From Amyelois transitella (taxonomy: Eukaryota; Arthropoda; Insecta; Lepidoptera; Pyralidae), in NCBI RefSeq assembly GCF_032362555.1, contig NC_083518.1, forward strand, positions 5,220,501 through 5,284,500: a stretch of 64,000 nucleotides of DNA, in the 5' to 3' direction. The translations under genes were made by a program, and so were the position numbers. Below, piece after piece: positions 14,601-28,900 of this stretch. How positions within the stretch are numbered: the stretch's first letter is position 1; every line of letters begins with the position of its first letter. The notes under the pieces were generated by a model that saw only the letters and a list, made by a program, of their open reading frames with translations, had not been told where the DNA came from and did not search any database.

Positions 14601-16885
14601 CTATCATAGTTTTGAAGTACCTAAAACATTGTACGTAGGTATCATACTGACAATACTATTACATATAAACAGTTATTACCTATCTTAAAAAATTGGTATT
14701 GGAAGAAAACCAAAAAAAAATCTATTAAAGTAAAAATTTATCGTATTAGACGAAATCGATAAATAACGGTTCACTTGTACATGTGTGAGTAATAACAGAG
14801 TACCCCAAAATAGAAACACTGTTTGTATATTTTTTGTAGAAAGCAGGTGCGAGTGTCTACGAATAGGGCGTCAGGTAGTGGACCAACCTTCTTGCCCACT
14901 TCCTAAACAAAAAAAGTAAAATAAATCAGTACATCCCTAAAGGGTTGGTGTTAAAATCGGTGGCGGCGAAGAACATGACTTTGAACGCTTTATTGTGTTT
15001 AATGTTTACAAAGGATAATGTAATTTCGGAATGTTTTTTACACAGAAATTTTAAATACTTAGAACATATTTTGTTACATTATTAAAAGCGGTTACTGATC
15101 ACTTAAAAATTTTACCCACTAATTTATTATTTTTTTAAAACTTTATTGAACCTCAAATGTACAATAAGTGGACTTAATGCTAAACTAAAAGCATTCTCTA
15201 CCAATCAACGTTTAGAAAATAGCAAACAGATGTCAATTTCCTATACATTAAGGGAATGTAAACATTTTTTTAATCTTACTTAATTGGATGATGCAACAGA
15301 AGATGCGATTGATTATCGAATAGACACAATTACTGTCAGTTATCAAGATGAACATTAATGCAGTGAGAAACACAATATAGTGTTTCGTAAGGTAAGATAC
15401 ATATCAACACTATTCACAGAACTGGTTGGGAGAGCTAAAGTGGAGATGTAAGTAGACTTACCTTGAACAAAGATGCATTACATTTTAAATATGATAAATG
15501 AAGCACATGATAAATCAAAAGTGCAAGATGAATTTAAGCACGTTGCGTTAAGTATGATCTAGCATGTAATGAACATATGGAAACTTTTAAACTCAAGTCA
15601 ATATGATACATGATTATGTATGATTGTTCAAGGTGTGATATAAAACTAGTTGATTAGTTGCCAATGAATGCGTAAAATCACTTGTCCACAGAGACAACTT
15701 AAGTATCCACTGCACGTAAATTAAAAGTAAAAGTCGTAGTCATAGTAAGTCGGGAGCTCTTAGCGTGGGCACATGTCACTTACTAGACAAGAGATGCATT
15801 AGCATATGGCCTTTGGTGTCCATGCCGCCGACAAACATGGCCACCTACTTTGTTAGCCCATATTGAGCAATATTTGTCTGTTCTTTAGAGAAACCGCTGG
15901 TGAGAAAATGCACTTGCAAGTATGACGGCAATGTTTTTGAAAAATACAGTTTTAAATCATGTATACATATACATACATAAAGAAACATAAGAAACACAAT
16001 GGAGATGATATGAAAATGAATGTTTTTATCCATATCATCACAGTTATATTTATATATATATATATATCCATACATTATGTATACCCGTATACTTCTTTCT
16101 CGCAAATTATTATCATACTTTCGAAACTAGGGTACATTTAAGATCATGGAAGATAAAACGTCCGTAAATGTTTTCATTTAAGTAGGTATATCTTTTTTCT
16201 TAGCACTTTGTATAATTAACATCAAATTTGCAATCAGTTACAAATTAAAAATTGTATCGATTGAAATTTTTTTTTATGCAAAGCAAGCAAACATCCCGAA
16301 GAAGTGCGCCCACGCAAGGTCAGCTCTAAATCGTAGTTAATGTTGATTTAACGACTGTAGGTCAAACGGCTATTTGAACAACTCGCACCAACGCATCACA
16401 AATATTTGAGATTCATATAGGTAAATTTTATTCTACTTGTGTGTAAATTCTTGAGATTATGACATCGGTGACGTTATTTATATTGACAATCGGTTGCGCA
16501 CTTGTGTCAATATTGTCACAACATCTGTTTCTATAGATGTTTACTTGTATATACTTCATGTTTACCATTCCGGTATCAATAAATTTATGATAAAGATTTG
16601 AAAAAGAAGAAGTGGTTTAATCACTGAAAATATAAACTAACACAACAAAAAAGTCTCATCAGCTTAATCGTAGGTAGGTACGTACATGTGTTCAAAGGTA
16701 ACTGACATAGAAGATACCTAATCGAGTCAAATAATTAATTCGATAGGATGTTAAGCAAGACTTGTTTCCTATAGCAGGTAATAAGTACATTGAGATACTA
16801 TTTAGATATGAAACCACTCAATTAACTTCACAAAAAAAATAGTCTTGAATAATTAAAAAAGCATATGAAAGAGAGACGATTGAAT

Positions 16886-16916
<31 letters not shown>

Positions 16917-19900
16917 CATTTATTTTGGCACAAACAGTCAAAAATACAGACAGAATTACAAATACAGTAAACAATATAGAAGACCAAACAGTGCCGATTA
17001 TGTTTATGGTGTAGTAATTATAAAAGCATGCTTGTTAACAATCAGATGATCTTTATTATCCTAATCGCGATTTAGTACAGTGATGTTGTGTGAGCATTGT
17101 TATCCCATAAATATAAAAGCATCAATACAAAAAGAAAAGAAATCAAACACAAAAATACAAAAAATTATTCCTTTCCATATTTCACAAAAATTTTTAACCA
17201 TTAAACATAGTATATTTATCATGAAATTTATTAAACACAATATAGATTGTTAACTTTCACTTTGCTTAATTAATTTAGTGCAGACATTGTTTTTTGTAGA
17301 TTGCAGTGATAAGGTAAATATGTCGATGTCTGAGAAGTTTTTATTATAATTTACCAAGCAGCGATAAAAGAAGTTGTTTCGAGTATAATTTCTACGCAAC
17401 GGGGGTGGTACTAAAATGTTAAGTTTGCGAGAGGAGCGAAGCGGAAGTCTCACTTTGGCTAGGAAGTTAATTTTGGAAAGCAGTGTGGGGGAGTCAATAA
17501 GGCTGTTTATAATTTTGTGCAAAAATGCTACGTCAAATTGGGTTCGGCGGCCCTGAAGAGATAAGATTTTATAACGATTAAGAGATTCGTCGTATGAAAG
17601 GTTTGAAACGTTATTTCTATAGTTAAGTATTTTGATAAATTTCTTCTGCACTTTCTCAATTGTGTCAATGTCATCCTGATAAAAAGGATTCCAAACGTTA
17701 CTCCCAAAATCCAATATAGATCTGACAAAACTGAAGTATAGAATTAATTAATAGTTAAATAAATAAATTTTATTTAACTATACTTACTCCGAACGAATCG
17801 GCGTACGTTTTACAACTTTACTTTAATAGTTAAAGACAAAAGTAGGTTACCAGTACTTGAAATTTGATTTATGCCTGCAGTAATTTATAAGAATAAAATA
17901 CACAACCACACTTTTCGTGCTAGCCATTGTTTCTATTATCTGCAAAGGACGAGCCCTACTTACGCAACAATGACCTGATTTGTATGATAGCAGTAATATA
18001 GGGCGGTGACTCGACGCAGGCGCCTGTTGTCATTTGAATCTGTGACCAAGTGCTTGCGGCTCACATCTTAAAAATAGATTTTTCAAGTTCCAACAGTTAA
18101 TAGAATAATTCAGAAGTGATCAGGAATAAAACAAATATTTGTTAATATTATAATCAAATTTATTCAGCGGAAACCAATCGTAATCTTCACAATACAAATG
18201 CCCGCCAAGCAATGAATTCGTTTCAGTCAAAATGGCCGCTCATCAAAAACAATACTTTTAATCATCGACATTTTCATATTAAAACCTTTTCCTTATAACT
18301 AGTATTTTAAAATAAAACAAATTAAAATAAAATAATTCTAACAGTCGGCCATTCTGTATCAACGGAGTCCTCTCGTTGAGTCATTTTTTACACATGTGTT
18401 ATCTTAAATGTAATTTTTACAATATCAATAAAATCTGTTTTACAAAATTAGAATTTAGAACAATTCAATTACAAAATTAAAGATGTGACACCTTCTTAAT
18501 CATAAATTCAAAATAAATAAAATTAATTGCCGAATTAAATCTCTAATGTCTTTTTTTTTATTATTAATTTGGTTTAATGAATTACCAACTTAATTATAAT
18601 AGTATTCTAAGAATTATAAACAACTAAAGTACACTGAATAACATATTTTAATCCTAAATTTACGTTCGGCCATCTTTTAATATAATTGTTCCACCAATTA
18701 TATGTTACTAAAATTTAAAGGATTGATAACAACAAATTAGGTATACACTCTGCTACAATGAAAATAAAATAACTACCATCACGATATGGCTAAAGATCCT
18801 TATCCAATTTTACATTTCACATCATATTATATATTTAAAAATTATTTCAAGTCTAACACACTCGTAATTTGTCCGAAGACTCCTTTGTGTGAAGACTATT
18901 CCAATCATTTCATAAAGTCAGACACACTCATAATTGTCAAAAGACTCATTGTGTGATGACCTTTCACGACTTAATCTACAAATCCAACGCACTCATAATT
19001 GTCAAAGACTCCATTGTGTGTGGATTATTCCATATGTAACTTAGTCTATAAATCTAACACACTCATAAAATGTCCAAAGACTCCTTTGTGTGTAGACTTT
19101 TCCAACACTTACATAGGTAATCTATCAAATCTAACACACTCATAATTGTCAAAAGACTCCATTGTGTGTAGACTTTTCATAATAACTTTATCTGACTACA
19201 TTATCATACAACATAACATATAACTCACTTTCAAAATTTATCAATGTATGTTAATTAACCACGTTCAAATACTTTAATTTTATAACTTCATAGTATTCAC
19301 AAAAGTAAATTAAAATCGTTAATCCCCTTCATCAGTCTCAAATTTCTGTTTCTAGATACTGTTCTCTTATAGAATTAACATTTGCAACTAAATTTAATTT
19401 TCATTAACAAAACTTTAATGGATCTGAATGTCGCCGCTTTCACCAGCGGTTTCAACCGTTTGTGACACATCATTTACATCTAATTCATTGACTACCATAT
19501 CTGAAATAATATCATCAGAATCTTCACCTTCTTCGGCTGAGCCCACATCGTCAGAATCTGCCAAACCCTCACGAGTAAAGCTCAGCCAAGGGTGGATTTT
19601 GTCTAATGAAACTATTGCTTCATATTTTCTGTTTTGTTTTCGGGTTAATGGAGTGTCTTCAATCGCATACCTGTCATTTTCGAGTACCTTTACAATTCTA
19701 TACGGACCGTGTAATTTCGCTAGAAGTTTTCTAGACTTTCCATTGTTACTTCCAACCTCTCTTTCTATCCTCACTAAGTCACCTACCTTATATTTTCTAC
19801 CAAACCTCCTCTTTTTATCAAATCTCTCCTTTTGCTTTGCTTGATCTTCACAAATTCTAGCATTAACATTTTCTCTAATAGTTTGTAAACTTTCAGGACA

Positions 19901-22900
19901 CTCATTCTGATCAATTAGTGAAGCAACAATGCCTTCACTTTTGGCTCTTAACTTAACCCCAAATAATACTTCAGCTGGAGTCCTCCCTGTACCTTTGTTA
20001 ATGGTTGTATTAAGACCCAATTGAATCTCTTCTAAGTGCATATCCCATTCATTCTCCTTACAACTATGATTCTTTACGGATAAAGAGGCCAATATGGTAC
20101 GATTATATCGCTCCACTTGACCATTCGCACGCGGTGTTGCCACTGCATTTAAAATATGTTTTATACCAAGATTATTCACAAAATTTTTAAAACATTTACT
20201 CGTAAATGACGTACCTCTATCACTAATTAATCTACTTGGTATCCCGAACAAACTAAAATAATGATTTAGAGCTTTAATCGTGAATTTAGTCTTTGTATTT
20301 CTAACCGCATATAAGGTAACAAACTTAGTGTACGCTTCCACAAGAACCAACATATAGCAATTTTTCGACTTGCTGCAAACAAATGGCCCTAAGTGGTCCA
20401 TGTGTACAGTATGGAAGGGCTTATCAATCTTTGGGATTGGATGAAGCATCCCTTGTTTCTTTCCTGTCGGTATTTTATGATAACTACAATCCAGACACGA
20501 CTGAACATACTTTTTTACGAATTTAGCCATTTTTGGGAACCAATAAAGTGATTTTAACTTATCTAACGTCTTTTCCACCCCAAAATGACCAAGCTCGTCG
20601 TGATATTTCCTTAATAACTGCCACCTAAATCCCCTTGGCACTAACCACCTTAATTGACTATCAACTATTCTGTAAACTTTCCCTCCTTTTAAACGATAAT
20701 TTTGGTAAATTTCATTAATTTTAGGCGTTTCCGGATCTTGCAATATATTTTTAATTCGTTGAACTTCTTCGTCGGCTCCCTGAATAGTGGATAGCCAATC
20801 ATCCGTATCTATCGATAAAATATCGAAAACAGGCTCAGGTTCATATGTCTGTGGCACTGCATTTCTACTAAGTGCGTCCACATGGCACATACGGTTGCCC
20901 GGCCTATATTCGATACTGCAATCATACTCTTGCAATTGTAGCCACCATCTACCTATACGAGGTATTATATCTCTTTTGGATAATGTTGTGCGTAAAGCGT
21001 TGCAATCCGTCACAATGGTAAATTTAAGACCTAAAACATAAACTCTGAATCGTTGTAACGAAGCAATAACCGCGAGTGTCTCAAGTTCAAAAGAGTGATA
21101 TTTTTGTTCTTCAATAGTGGTCTGCCTACTATAGTAAGCAACCGCTTTCCATCTACCAACTTCGTCCTCCTGAAGTAGCATTCCAGCAATGCCTAATTTA
21201 CAGGCATCAGTATGCACTTGCGTGATTGCTTTAGCGTTATATAGAGCTAAGATAGGCCTTTTTACCAACTCTAATTTGAGAGCAGAAAATGAATTTTCCT
21301 GTTCAGTGCCCCATTGCCACTTGCTATCCTTTTTGAGTAATTTTGTCAACGGATTAGCTATTATGGCAAAATTTTTAACAAAACGTCTAAAAAAACTAGC
21401 CAATCCAACAAATTGACGAACTTCGTGTTGATTCGTGGGTCGTTTAAAGTTTTCTACAGCCTCAGTTTTCTTTGATCCCGGTCTTACACCATCTTTGCTA
21501 ATCTCAAAGCCCAAATAGTCAATTTCTTTAGAAAAAAATACACATTTAGATAATTTTAAAGTCAGTCCTGCGCCCTTAATAAGATTTAGTACCATTCTTA
21601 ATCTATCCATTCCCTGCGATATGCTATGTGCCGGTATAATTATGTCATCCATAAAAGCAAACGCTTCATTTCTGACATCCTTGAGCATCTTGTTGATTGT
21701 TTTCTGAAAAACTGATGGCGCATTCGCCAAGCCAAATGGCATGCGAGTAAATTGATATTGTCCGTCGGGTGTAACGAAAGCTGTCTTGTCCTGAGATGCT
21801 GATTCTATAGGGATCTGATAATATCCCGATGCTAGATCTAATGTTATAAAGTACTCATATCCACCTAATTGATCAATTTGATCGTCGACTCTGGGCAGAG
21901 GATAATGTTCCTTAACCGTTTTAGAATTTAAAGCACGATAGTCAACACAGAGTCTTTGATCACCTGTTTTCTTTTGTACTAAAATAATTGGACTCGCATA
22001 GGCAGAATCTGACTCAATAATAATACCTGAATCCAACATATCTTTGATCATTTCCTTCACTTTACTCCTTTCGGAGTATGCTAGTCTATAGGGCCTGTAT
22101 ACTATTGGAGTGGTATCTTTCAACGTGATAGACATTTCCGTTAATTTTGTTAATCCTAAATCTGTCAATCCAAACGAGAAACAACAACTATATTCATTAA
22201 GTAAATTTTCAAGTTTGTTAAGGTCATCTACATTTAAATCACTGCCAGTTCTTAAACAATCCTTAATATGATCTTTCTTTTCACATTCTACCATTCTAAC
22301 GTCAGCGATATTATTTTCATCAGTAAAATAAGCTCGTGTCAATAATTCACCTGCCTTCAACTTTACTTCATTAGAACCTAAATTGATAGCCATTATATAA
22401 CCAACACCATTAATAATTTTATATGACCCTGGCATTATAAAATAACTAGACGATTCTACATGTCTAACAGACCCCCTTACATAAATATCGATAGAACCGT
22501 GGTTATTGGTAACATGGTTATCGGTCATTATAGGTATCATGTTAATAGACTTAATAGTAACATCGAAATTGACAGTTAAATTAATCTTTTTGTTATCTAA
22601 GTCAACTTCAGGTTTCTTTTGAAATACTAAATATTCATCTGTTTTGATTATAATAATACCTGCTTGTTCAGTAAAGGTATGTCCTAATAATACAGGATGT
22701 TTCAGTAGTTCATCAGGTACTATCAATACTTCTACAAATATCTTTACCGATTGTACTTGTATTTGTAGCATTGCCTTACCTATAGGTACTATAAGGGAAT
22801 TACCAAACCCTTTTAATGACGGCAAGTCATTTGTGTCGCATAAAATATTTAATCTGTTGAAATCACTTAATCGAATCAATGTACTTTGACTTCCTAAATC

Positions 22901-25900
22901 AACATAACAAGTCATGTGCTCATTATTAACTGTAAGTGGTAACACATATTTATCATCCAGACTACCGGCTAAGTTTACCTCGGATACTATTTTTTCTTTA
23001 TCGGATGTTTTTTTTTGATCTGAGTTAGTTTTAGTCAAACGTTTACAATTAATGCTTTGATGTCCAAGACGTTTACATATAGTACACGTTAATAGCGGTT
23101 TTGTACATTTAAACGAAGGGTGTCCAACCTCGTTGCAATTAAAACATTTCAAAATATTTGATTTTGTATTGTGATCACTAGGACCATCAAAACGTTTCTT
23201 CATGAACGGTTGCCGATATGATTTTTCTTTTGAATCATCTATTTTGACAGACTTCAAGAAAGAAAGTAATTCCTCGGGTTGTGAGTAATTAGCTGCTTGT
23301 GCTCCTAGCCTTAATCCTCTATCACCTAACCCATCTAGAATACAGTCAACTGCCTTTTTCCCACTAATTTCACAACGATTTAATAAATTCATCTTATGGT
23401 AATAATATGTCTCTAATGACTCACTTGACTTAACCTTCCTATCTAACATTTCATGTAAAATCTGTGCATAATTTTCAACAGTGGGAAATTGCGATGCCAA
23501 TTGTTGTTTCCATTCTGTCCAATTATATTTTATAGTACGTAAGCCATTGTACCATACTTTAGCTAATCCAGTAAGTTTAGGTAACGCATAATGAAGAAGT
23601 TGTGTCTCCGACCACTTATACAGTGACGCACATTCCTCAACTTTATTAATCCATACATCAACGGGTTGTTCTCTATTAGATGGATCGAATTCAGGTAACG
23701 CGTTTGTTGACATACTAAAGTGATTTTGTGATTGAGTTGCCGATGTAGGCAGCGACTTTATCAAATCCATTACATCTTGAATACTAAAGTTACGACTATC
23801 TTCAGAATTACATGCATTGCTTTCACAAGAAATTTTGTTTCCGCAATTTTCAGTACTTTTGATACAAGTATTTTTACTCACCGTACTTGGACACTTATGA
23901 TGACTTCCACTTTTACGCTGACTGGAACTTCTTCGTATCTCAGAAGATCTCGACAGCGAGCGGGAAGGTGCCGGCGATTTCCGAGACCGCTTAACGGTCG
24001 CTTGTCGAATCACGGTTCTGCGCCGCTTGTACCGCCGCGGGCTCTCATCGAAACTGTCTTGCCTTCTAGTAGAGAAGCCTCTGTTCCGTGAGCACCTTGA
24101 ATGGCCCGAGCTCCCACTGGACGTTCGTGAACGTCGTCCGCTAGGTCTGCTCCTCCTCGGTCGCTTGTAAGCACGTCGCGTACGACTGCGACTGCTACGG
24201 TATGAAGGTGTGCCCTCGTCCTTGTGCTCCATATCTTTCCGCGAGAAAAAATCTCGCTTTCTCGACTTAAAATGACTTTTAGGCATATTATAGATCTGTA
24301 ATCAGTTTGGGTGATAAAATTACTAACATGTTTTCATTAATTTTTTTTTGCCTCATATACCTAGCTAGTTGTTTTAAATTATAAATAACAAATTATCATT
24401 TGTTATAGTGAAACAACATCACTAAATTATGTTTAAACAATATATGTCTCCCAATCCGCCATGATTAGTTGGATATTGATGGATTAAAAATTAACACAAA
24501 ATATAAAACTGTTTTTTTTTTTCAAATTTTCATTTGCATATACCTAAAAACATCACCAAAATACATTTTAACATTATTTCTTTTTTTTCCTATTACTCGT
24601 GATTGATTAGATTTTTACGGATTAACAAAAAAATAAACATAAGTTTTAACTCACCTTTATTTTCGACCAATTTTTTTTTTTACCTGTCCAGTCAAATCCA
24701 AATACCAAAAATATGGGCGTGATTAGAATATTAAGTAATATTCCTGTTTAATCCCACTTCTGAACTAATAGAATAATTCAGAAGTGATCAGGAATAAAAC
24801 AAATATTTGTTAATATTATAATCAAATTTATTCAGCGGAAACCAATCGTAATCTTCACAATACAAATGCCCGCCAAGCAATGAATTCGTTTCAGTCAAAA
24901 TGGCCGCTCATCAAAAACAATACTTTTAATCATCGACATTTTCATATTAAAACCTTTTCCTTATAACTAGTATTTTAAAATAAAACAAATTAAAATAAAA
25001 TAATTCTAACACAGTGTAGATATAGGTACTTATATCCCCAAATATTTTTATATGTTTTCAATAGGTAACTTCATTTTACACGTTTATTTATTCATAATGT
25101 TTTGTTTAGAGCCTTAGGTTACGCTAAATTTGATTTTATATTCAGTGTTGAATTTCTGCAGTTCTGATCCACTCCACGATGTTGCATTAAATGAAAAGAT
25201 ATATGTAGGTATATAATTGCAATAAATTCACCTTTTGTGTCAAAAATAACTAACCATAAGTTCTTTATCTTCCTATTTTTGAACAAAACTTTATAAATCC
25301 AAATCATTATCTTCATTCAAGCTAAACGTTGTATTGAAAATACTTACACTCTTAAAGGTATGTACACATATCTCTATCATTTACCAACCAAAAGCAAAAC
25401 AAATTAGGCTGAGGTTATTTGTGACATGTGAAATAAAAAAAGGTATCTACGTTTTGAATTATCCACCTTCTGATTCCAACCATTATGTCCTGCTACTTTT
25501 AGAACGCGCCTTTTTGTTTTTATTTCAATATCCGACTACGTGATCCACTTATTTTTGGAATGAGATTCTTGTAAGGTTTACTATAACAACATTAATTATA
25601 CAAAGCGATTCTTAGGCCAGCTTTTTTAAAGGAATAGTATGGATACCTTAAATGGAGAGAAAAAGGTTCCTAATTTTATTACCTGATCGACTTATAAAAA
25701 AATTTAAAATAGTATTTGACAAAAGTTAGTAGTATATACCTAGGTAGGGTGTGATGTGTATGTAGGAAGGTATGTTAAAAATGCATCAAAATTAATGTTA
25801 TTCATAAACTGGACGTTCAGATTAAATTTATACTTATATCGCTCAGACATGCGCGTACGCAATCGACCATCAATGTTGAGTTGTGGGAGGCGAGGCGACC

Positions 25901-28900
25901 TTGGAGTTTTAGAAGTCTAATCTGAAAATGCCGCAATATTATGCCGCATTTCTACGAAAAGATAAGAGAATAGTATACGAGTATAATATGAAGTTTTATA
26001 GCAATCTTTGTCTTTGTCTTTCTTCTACCTATCTTGAACATTGATTACCGTGTGCGTGCAGTACTTAATGTAGTCCCCTAAATTTATTACTAGAATTACC
26101 TACGCGCATGTACCTATGTTAATTTTTACTAAATAAGCATGTTTAATCACTTAAATGTTCCGTTGTTATCATGTGCAAACAAAGGAAATGGAACTGGAAA
26201 TGTAGGCTTTATCGCAACTAAGATTACAGTGCGTTGAACTCTTATTTCAATTTATGTAATTGTTACAAAATTAACATATCATTATTTACGTAGGTATCTG
26301 AATATGGCTTATTTTAGTTAGTCGAGGATTCCACTGAAGAATTTGAAGTATGTTTACTCAGTTGTTTGTCAAATAATCTCGTTAACGCCACTTCTATCGT
26401 AGAATAGGTGACGTGCATACAATGTAACTAATAAACTTGAAAACTAGCTAAATTACCCGGCATCTCACGGTGCCGTGTTTCCCGGCACCAATACAAAAGA
26501 GAATAGGACCACTCCATCTCTTTCCCATGGATGTCGCAAGGCGACTAAGGGATAGGCTTACAAACTTGAAATTCCTTTTTTAGGCGATGGGTTAGCAACC
26601 TGTTACTATTTGAATCTCAATTCTATCATAAAGCCAAATAGATGAACATAGCCAATTCAGTCTTTTCAAGACTCTGTCTACCCCGCAAGAAATATAGATG
26701 TGACCATATGTATGTATGTATGTATCACACGGTAAATAATATATACGTATAGCTGTAATAATTACTTCACTAATTTACTATACTTAGCCTTTTTAATTGC
26801 TATCATTATTGTTATTTCATCTGTTGCCTTTTTAGATTGAGGCTCACTCTATATCGGTTAATTTCTATATTATTTCTTGTTTTGCTTTGATTTATTTCTA
26901 TCAGTACAGCATATATGTATCTACCACAGTGATAAATATTGGCGCTGTGAAATTATTTTTTTACGGTAATTTCTATTAACACCACCTCGACTAATAATGA
27001 TTTGAATGGATTATATTTAACCAAAAAGGGTGTCATGCAATATGTTATGTGTCCTTTGTACAACATTCAGACTGCATGCCAGCCATTACGAGAGGCCAGT
27101 ATAAAGTTGACCCACAGTTTTATCGTGCCCAAGCAAAACTTTCTCTTCGTTATGAGAAATTGTTGCAATATGTACCTACTTCATTTTAATGACGATTTCA
27201 TAAGTTCCCATATAGGTTACTAGCTTTAATTTTAAGCAATTAATCAATTCGTCGTACATAATCGTTCAATTAATGTAAAGTGGTTGTACGAGGGACAAAC
27301 TTTTAAGACTTTTGTAACTTATGAACTAACTAGATGTTGAGCAGGTCTTTGCTCCCATGCTAGACAGCACTTTCAGGAATACGGTTTTGTAAATCTCTGT
27401 GCCAAATATTACCAAAATCGTTTTAATAGTGATTCTGATTAAGTAAGTTTCTTCACTACAAACAAAATAAGTACATTTTTTAATAATTATTATATATTTA
27501 CATAAAATACCTAATTACAGATTTTAGGTTACCAAAATAAAAACAAATATATATGTACTTAGTACCTACCTATTATACAATGGCTTAATTAAATCTTTTT
27601 AATTGAAGCAGTTATATTTCGACAGATTTTAATAAAAGGCTAGGTTTATTGATGGTTACCGATTCTTCCAAAAATAAAAAGTAAAGGAACATTTTTAATT
27701 GGGCCGGATAGAAATCGAGATAAGGGTATTTAAAACGTCTCTTTATGGCCTCCAGCGACGCGTGAAGACGAATGATGCGAGAAGCTAATTACCCCACACT
27801 TTGATCTTTACTTGTTCCTAAAAGAAGAATATTGATTACACGTTACACATCTGAAACCCAATAATTTGATGAAGATTTCATAAGATTAGCTTAAACTTAG
27901 TTGAATTAATACTTCTTTAGATATCTTCAGGAGATATATTTTCTTTTTGTTAATTGTAACTTGTTCAGGTGTCCTTTGCAATAATTCAAATACCTAGGTA
28001 TGGTTGCAATTTCAGTAAAATTCAGCATTTAAAAATGTTATTGATATTTTTTGTTTTGTTAAAAATACAAGTGAAAAATAAATTAACTTACAAAGTTCAT
28101 TTATTTTTAAAGATTACACGATGTAGTGCAGTATAAATTGACCTTGTAACTTACGAAGAAAAGAGGGAACTTTAAAAGAACTTTATTAAATTATCAAGGC
28201 TTGTATTGTAATTGCAATCTGTGCGTATGACGGCACGTGCCCTTGCAGGTCTTCTTTGCATAGCACGTGAGCAGGCTTAGATGCATTACATGCATTTTTA
28301 TAATACAACACACACTTTTACAGAAATGCCTGAAACATTTCGAAGCTAATGTATTTTTGTAATAAAAATTTAGTGGATATGTTCCGTGTGGTTTCCAGCA
28401 CTTGAGAATAGGGTCACCTTCATCTCTTTTGCATATTGTAAGAAGCGACTATGTGTAAAAACTTTTCTGTTAATGGAACTCAATTTTAGAGGACGAGCTA
28501 CCGAGATCATAAAAAAAAATACACACAACTGCATGTCTAGGCGACAGTCGCTCCACGAAATAAATGTAGCTTAGAAATATGTAAGTAGATGAGGTATGTA
28601 CATTTTTAATTTTGTTAACTAGCGATAAGAATCTTCCGTGTGATGCTTTAAAATATTTGTTTGAAAAATCTGAAAGGGGAATCATTTTTTCATTTGTGTA
28701 AGTAAATTGTTTGAAGTATGTAAATTTCTGTTCCTTTTGTGCTCCTGTTAATAATCACTACGTTGTCGTACACGTAGATAGCCTGCTTATTGACAACGTC
28801 CAAACCTATAACATAAATACCTACATGTGAAGAAATGTTATATTTCGTTCACATTAAGTACTTAGTTTGTATAATAACATCCGCACTTTACACAAGATCT

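Larger units (their letters stand above)
11022..16888. other. Intronic, repeats and microsatellites only
   Basis: Holds a (GTAG)n run near 14057-14078, a (TA)n run near 16049-16066 and the repeat A and C fragments listed separately. A more GC-rich patch at 13570-13750 has no feature I can name. No coding sequence recognised. Confidence 0.5.
18098..25011 (-). mobile_element. Ty3/gypsy LTR retrotransposon, element 1 (6.9 kb, intact)
   Basis: Two 246-bp LTRs (18098-18343 and 24766-25011) look identical by eye and bound one uninterrupted Gag-Pol frame. The element is flanked by the 4-bp target duplication CAGT at 18094-18097 and 25012-25015. On the element strand the LTR begins TGTTAG and ends CTATTA. 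Domain order protease, RT, RNase H, integrase places it in Ty3/gypsy. There is no envelope gene. Identical LTRs and an open frame suggest a recent insertion. It lies sense within Unc-76 intron 1. Confidence 0.95.

Noticed and set aside
18098..25011. Envelope gene (errantivirus-type) in element 1
   Set aside because: The only open frame is Gag-Pol; downstream of its stop lie the hairpin array and AT-rich non-coding DNA.
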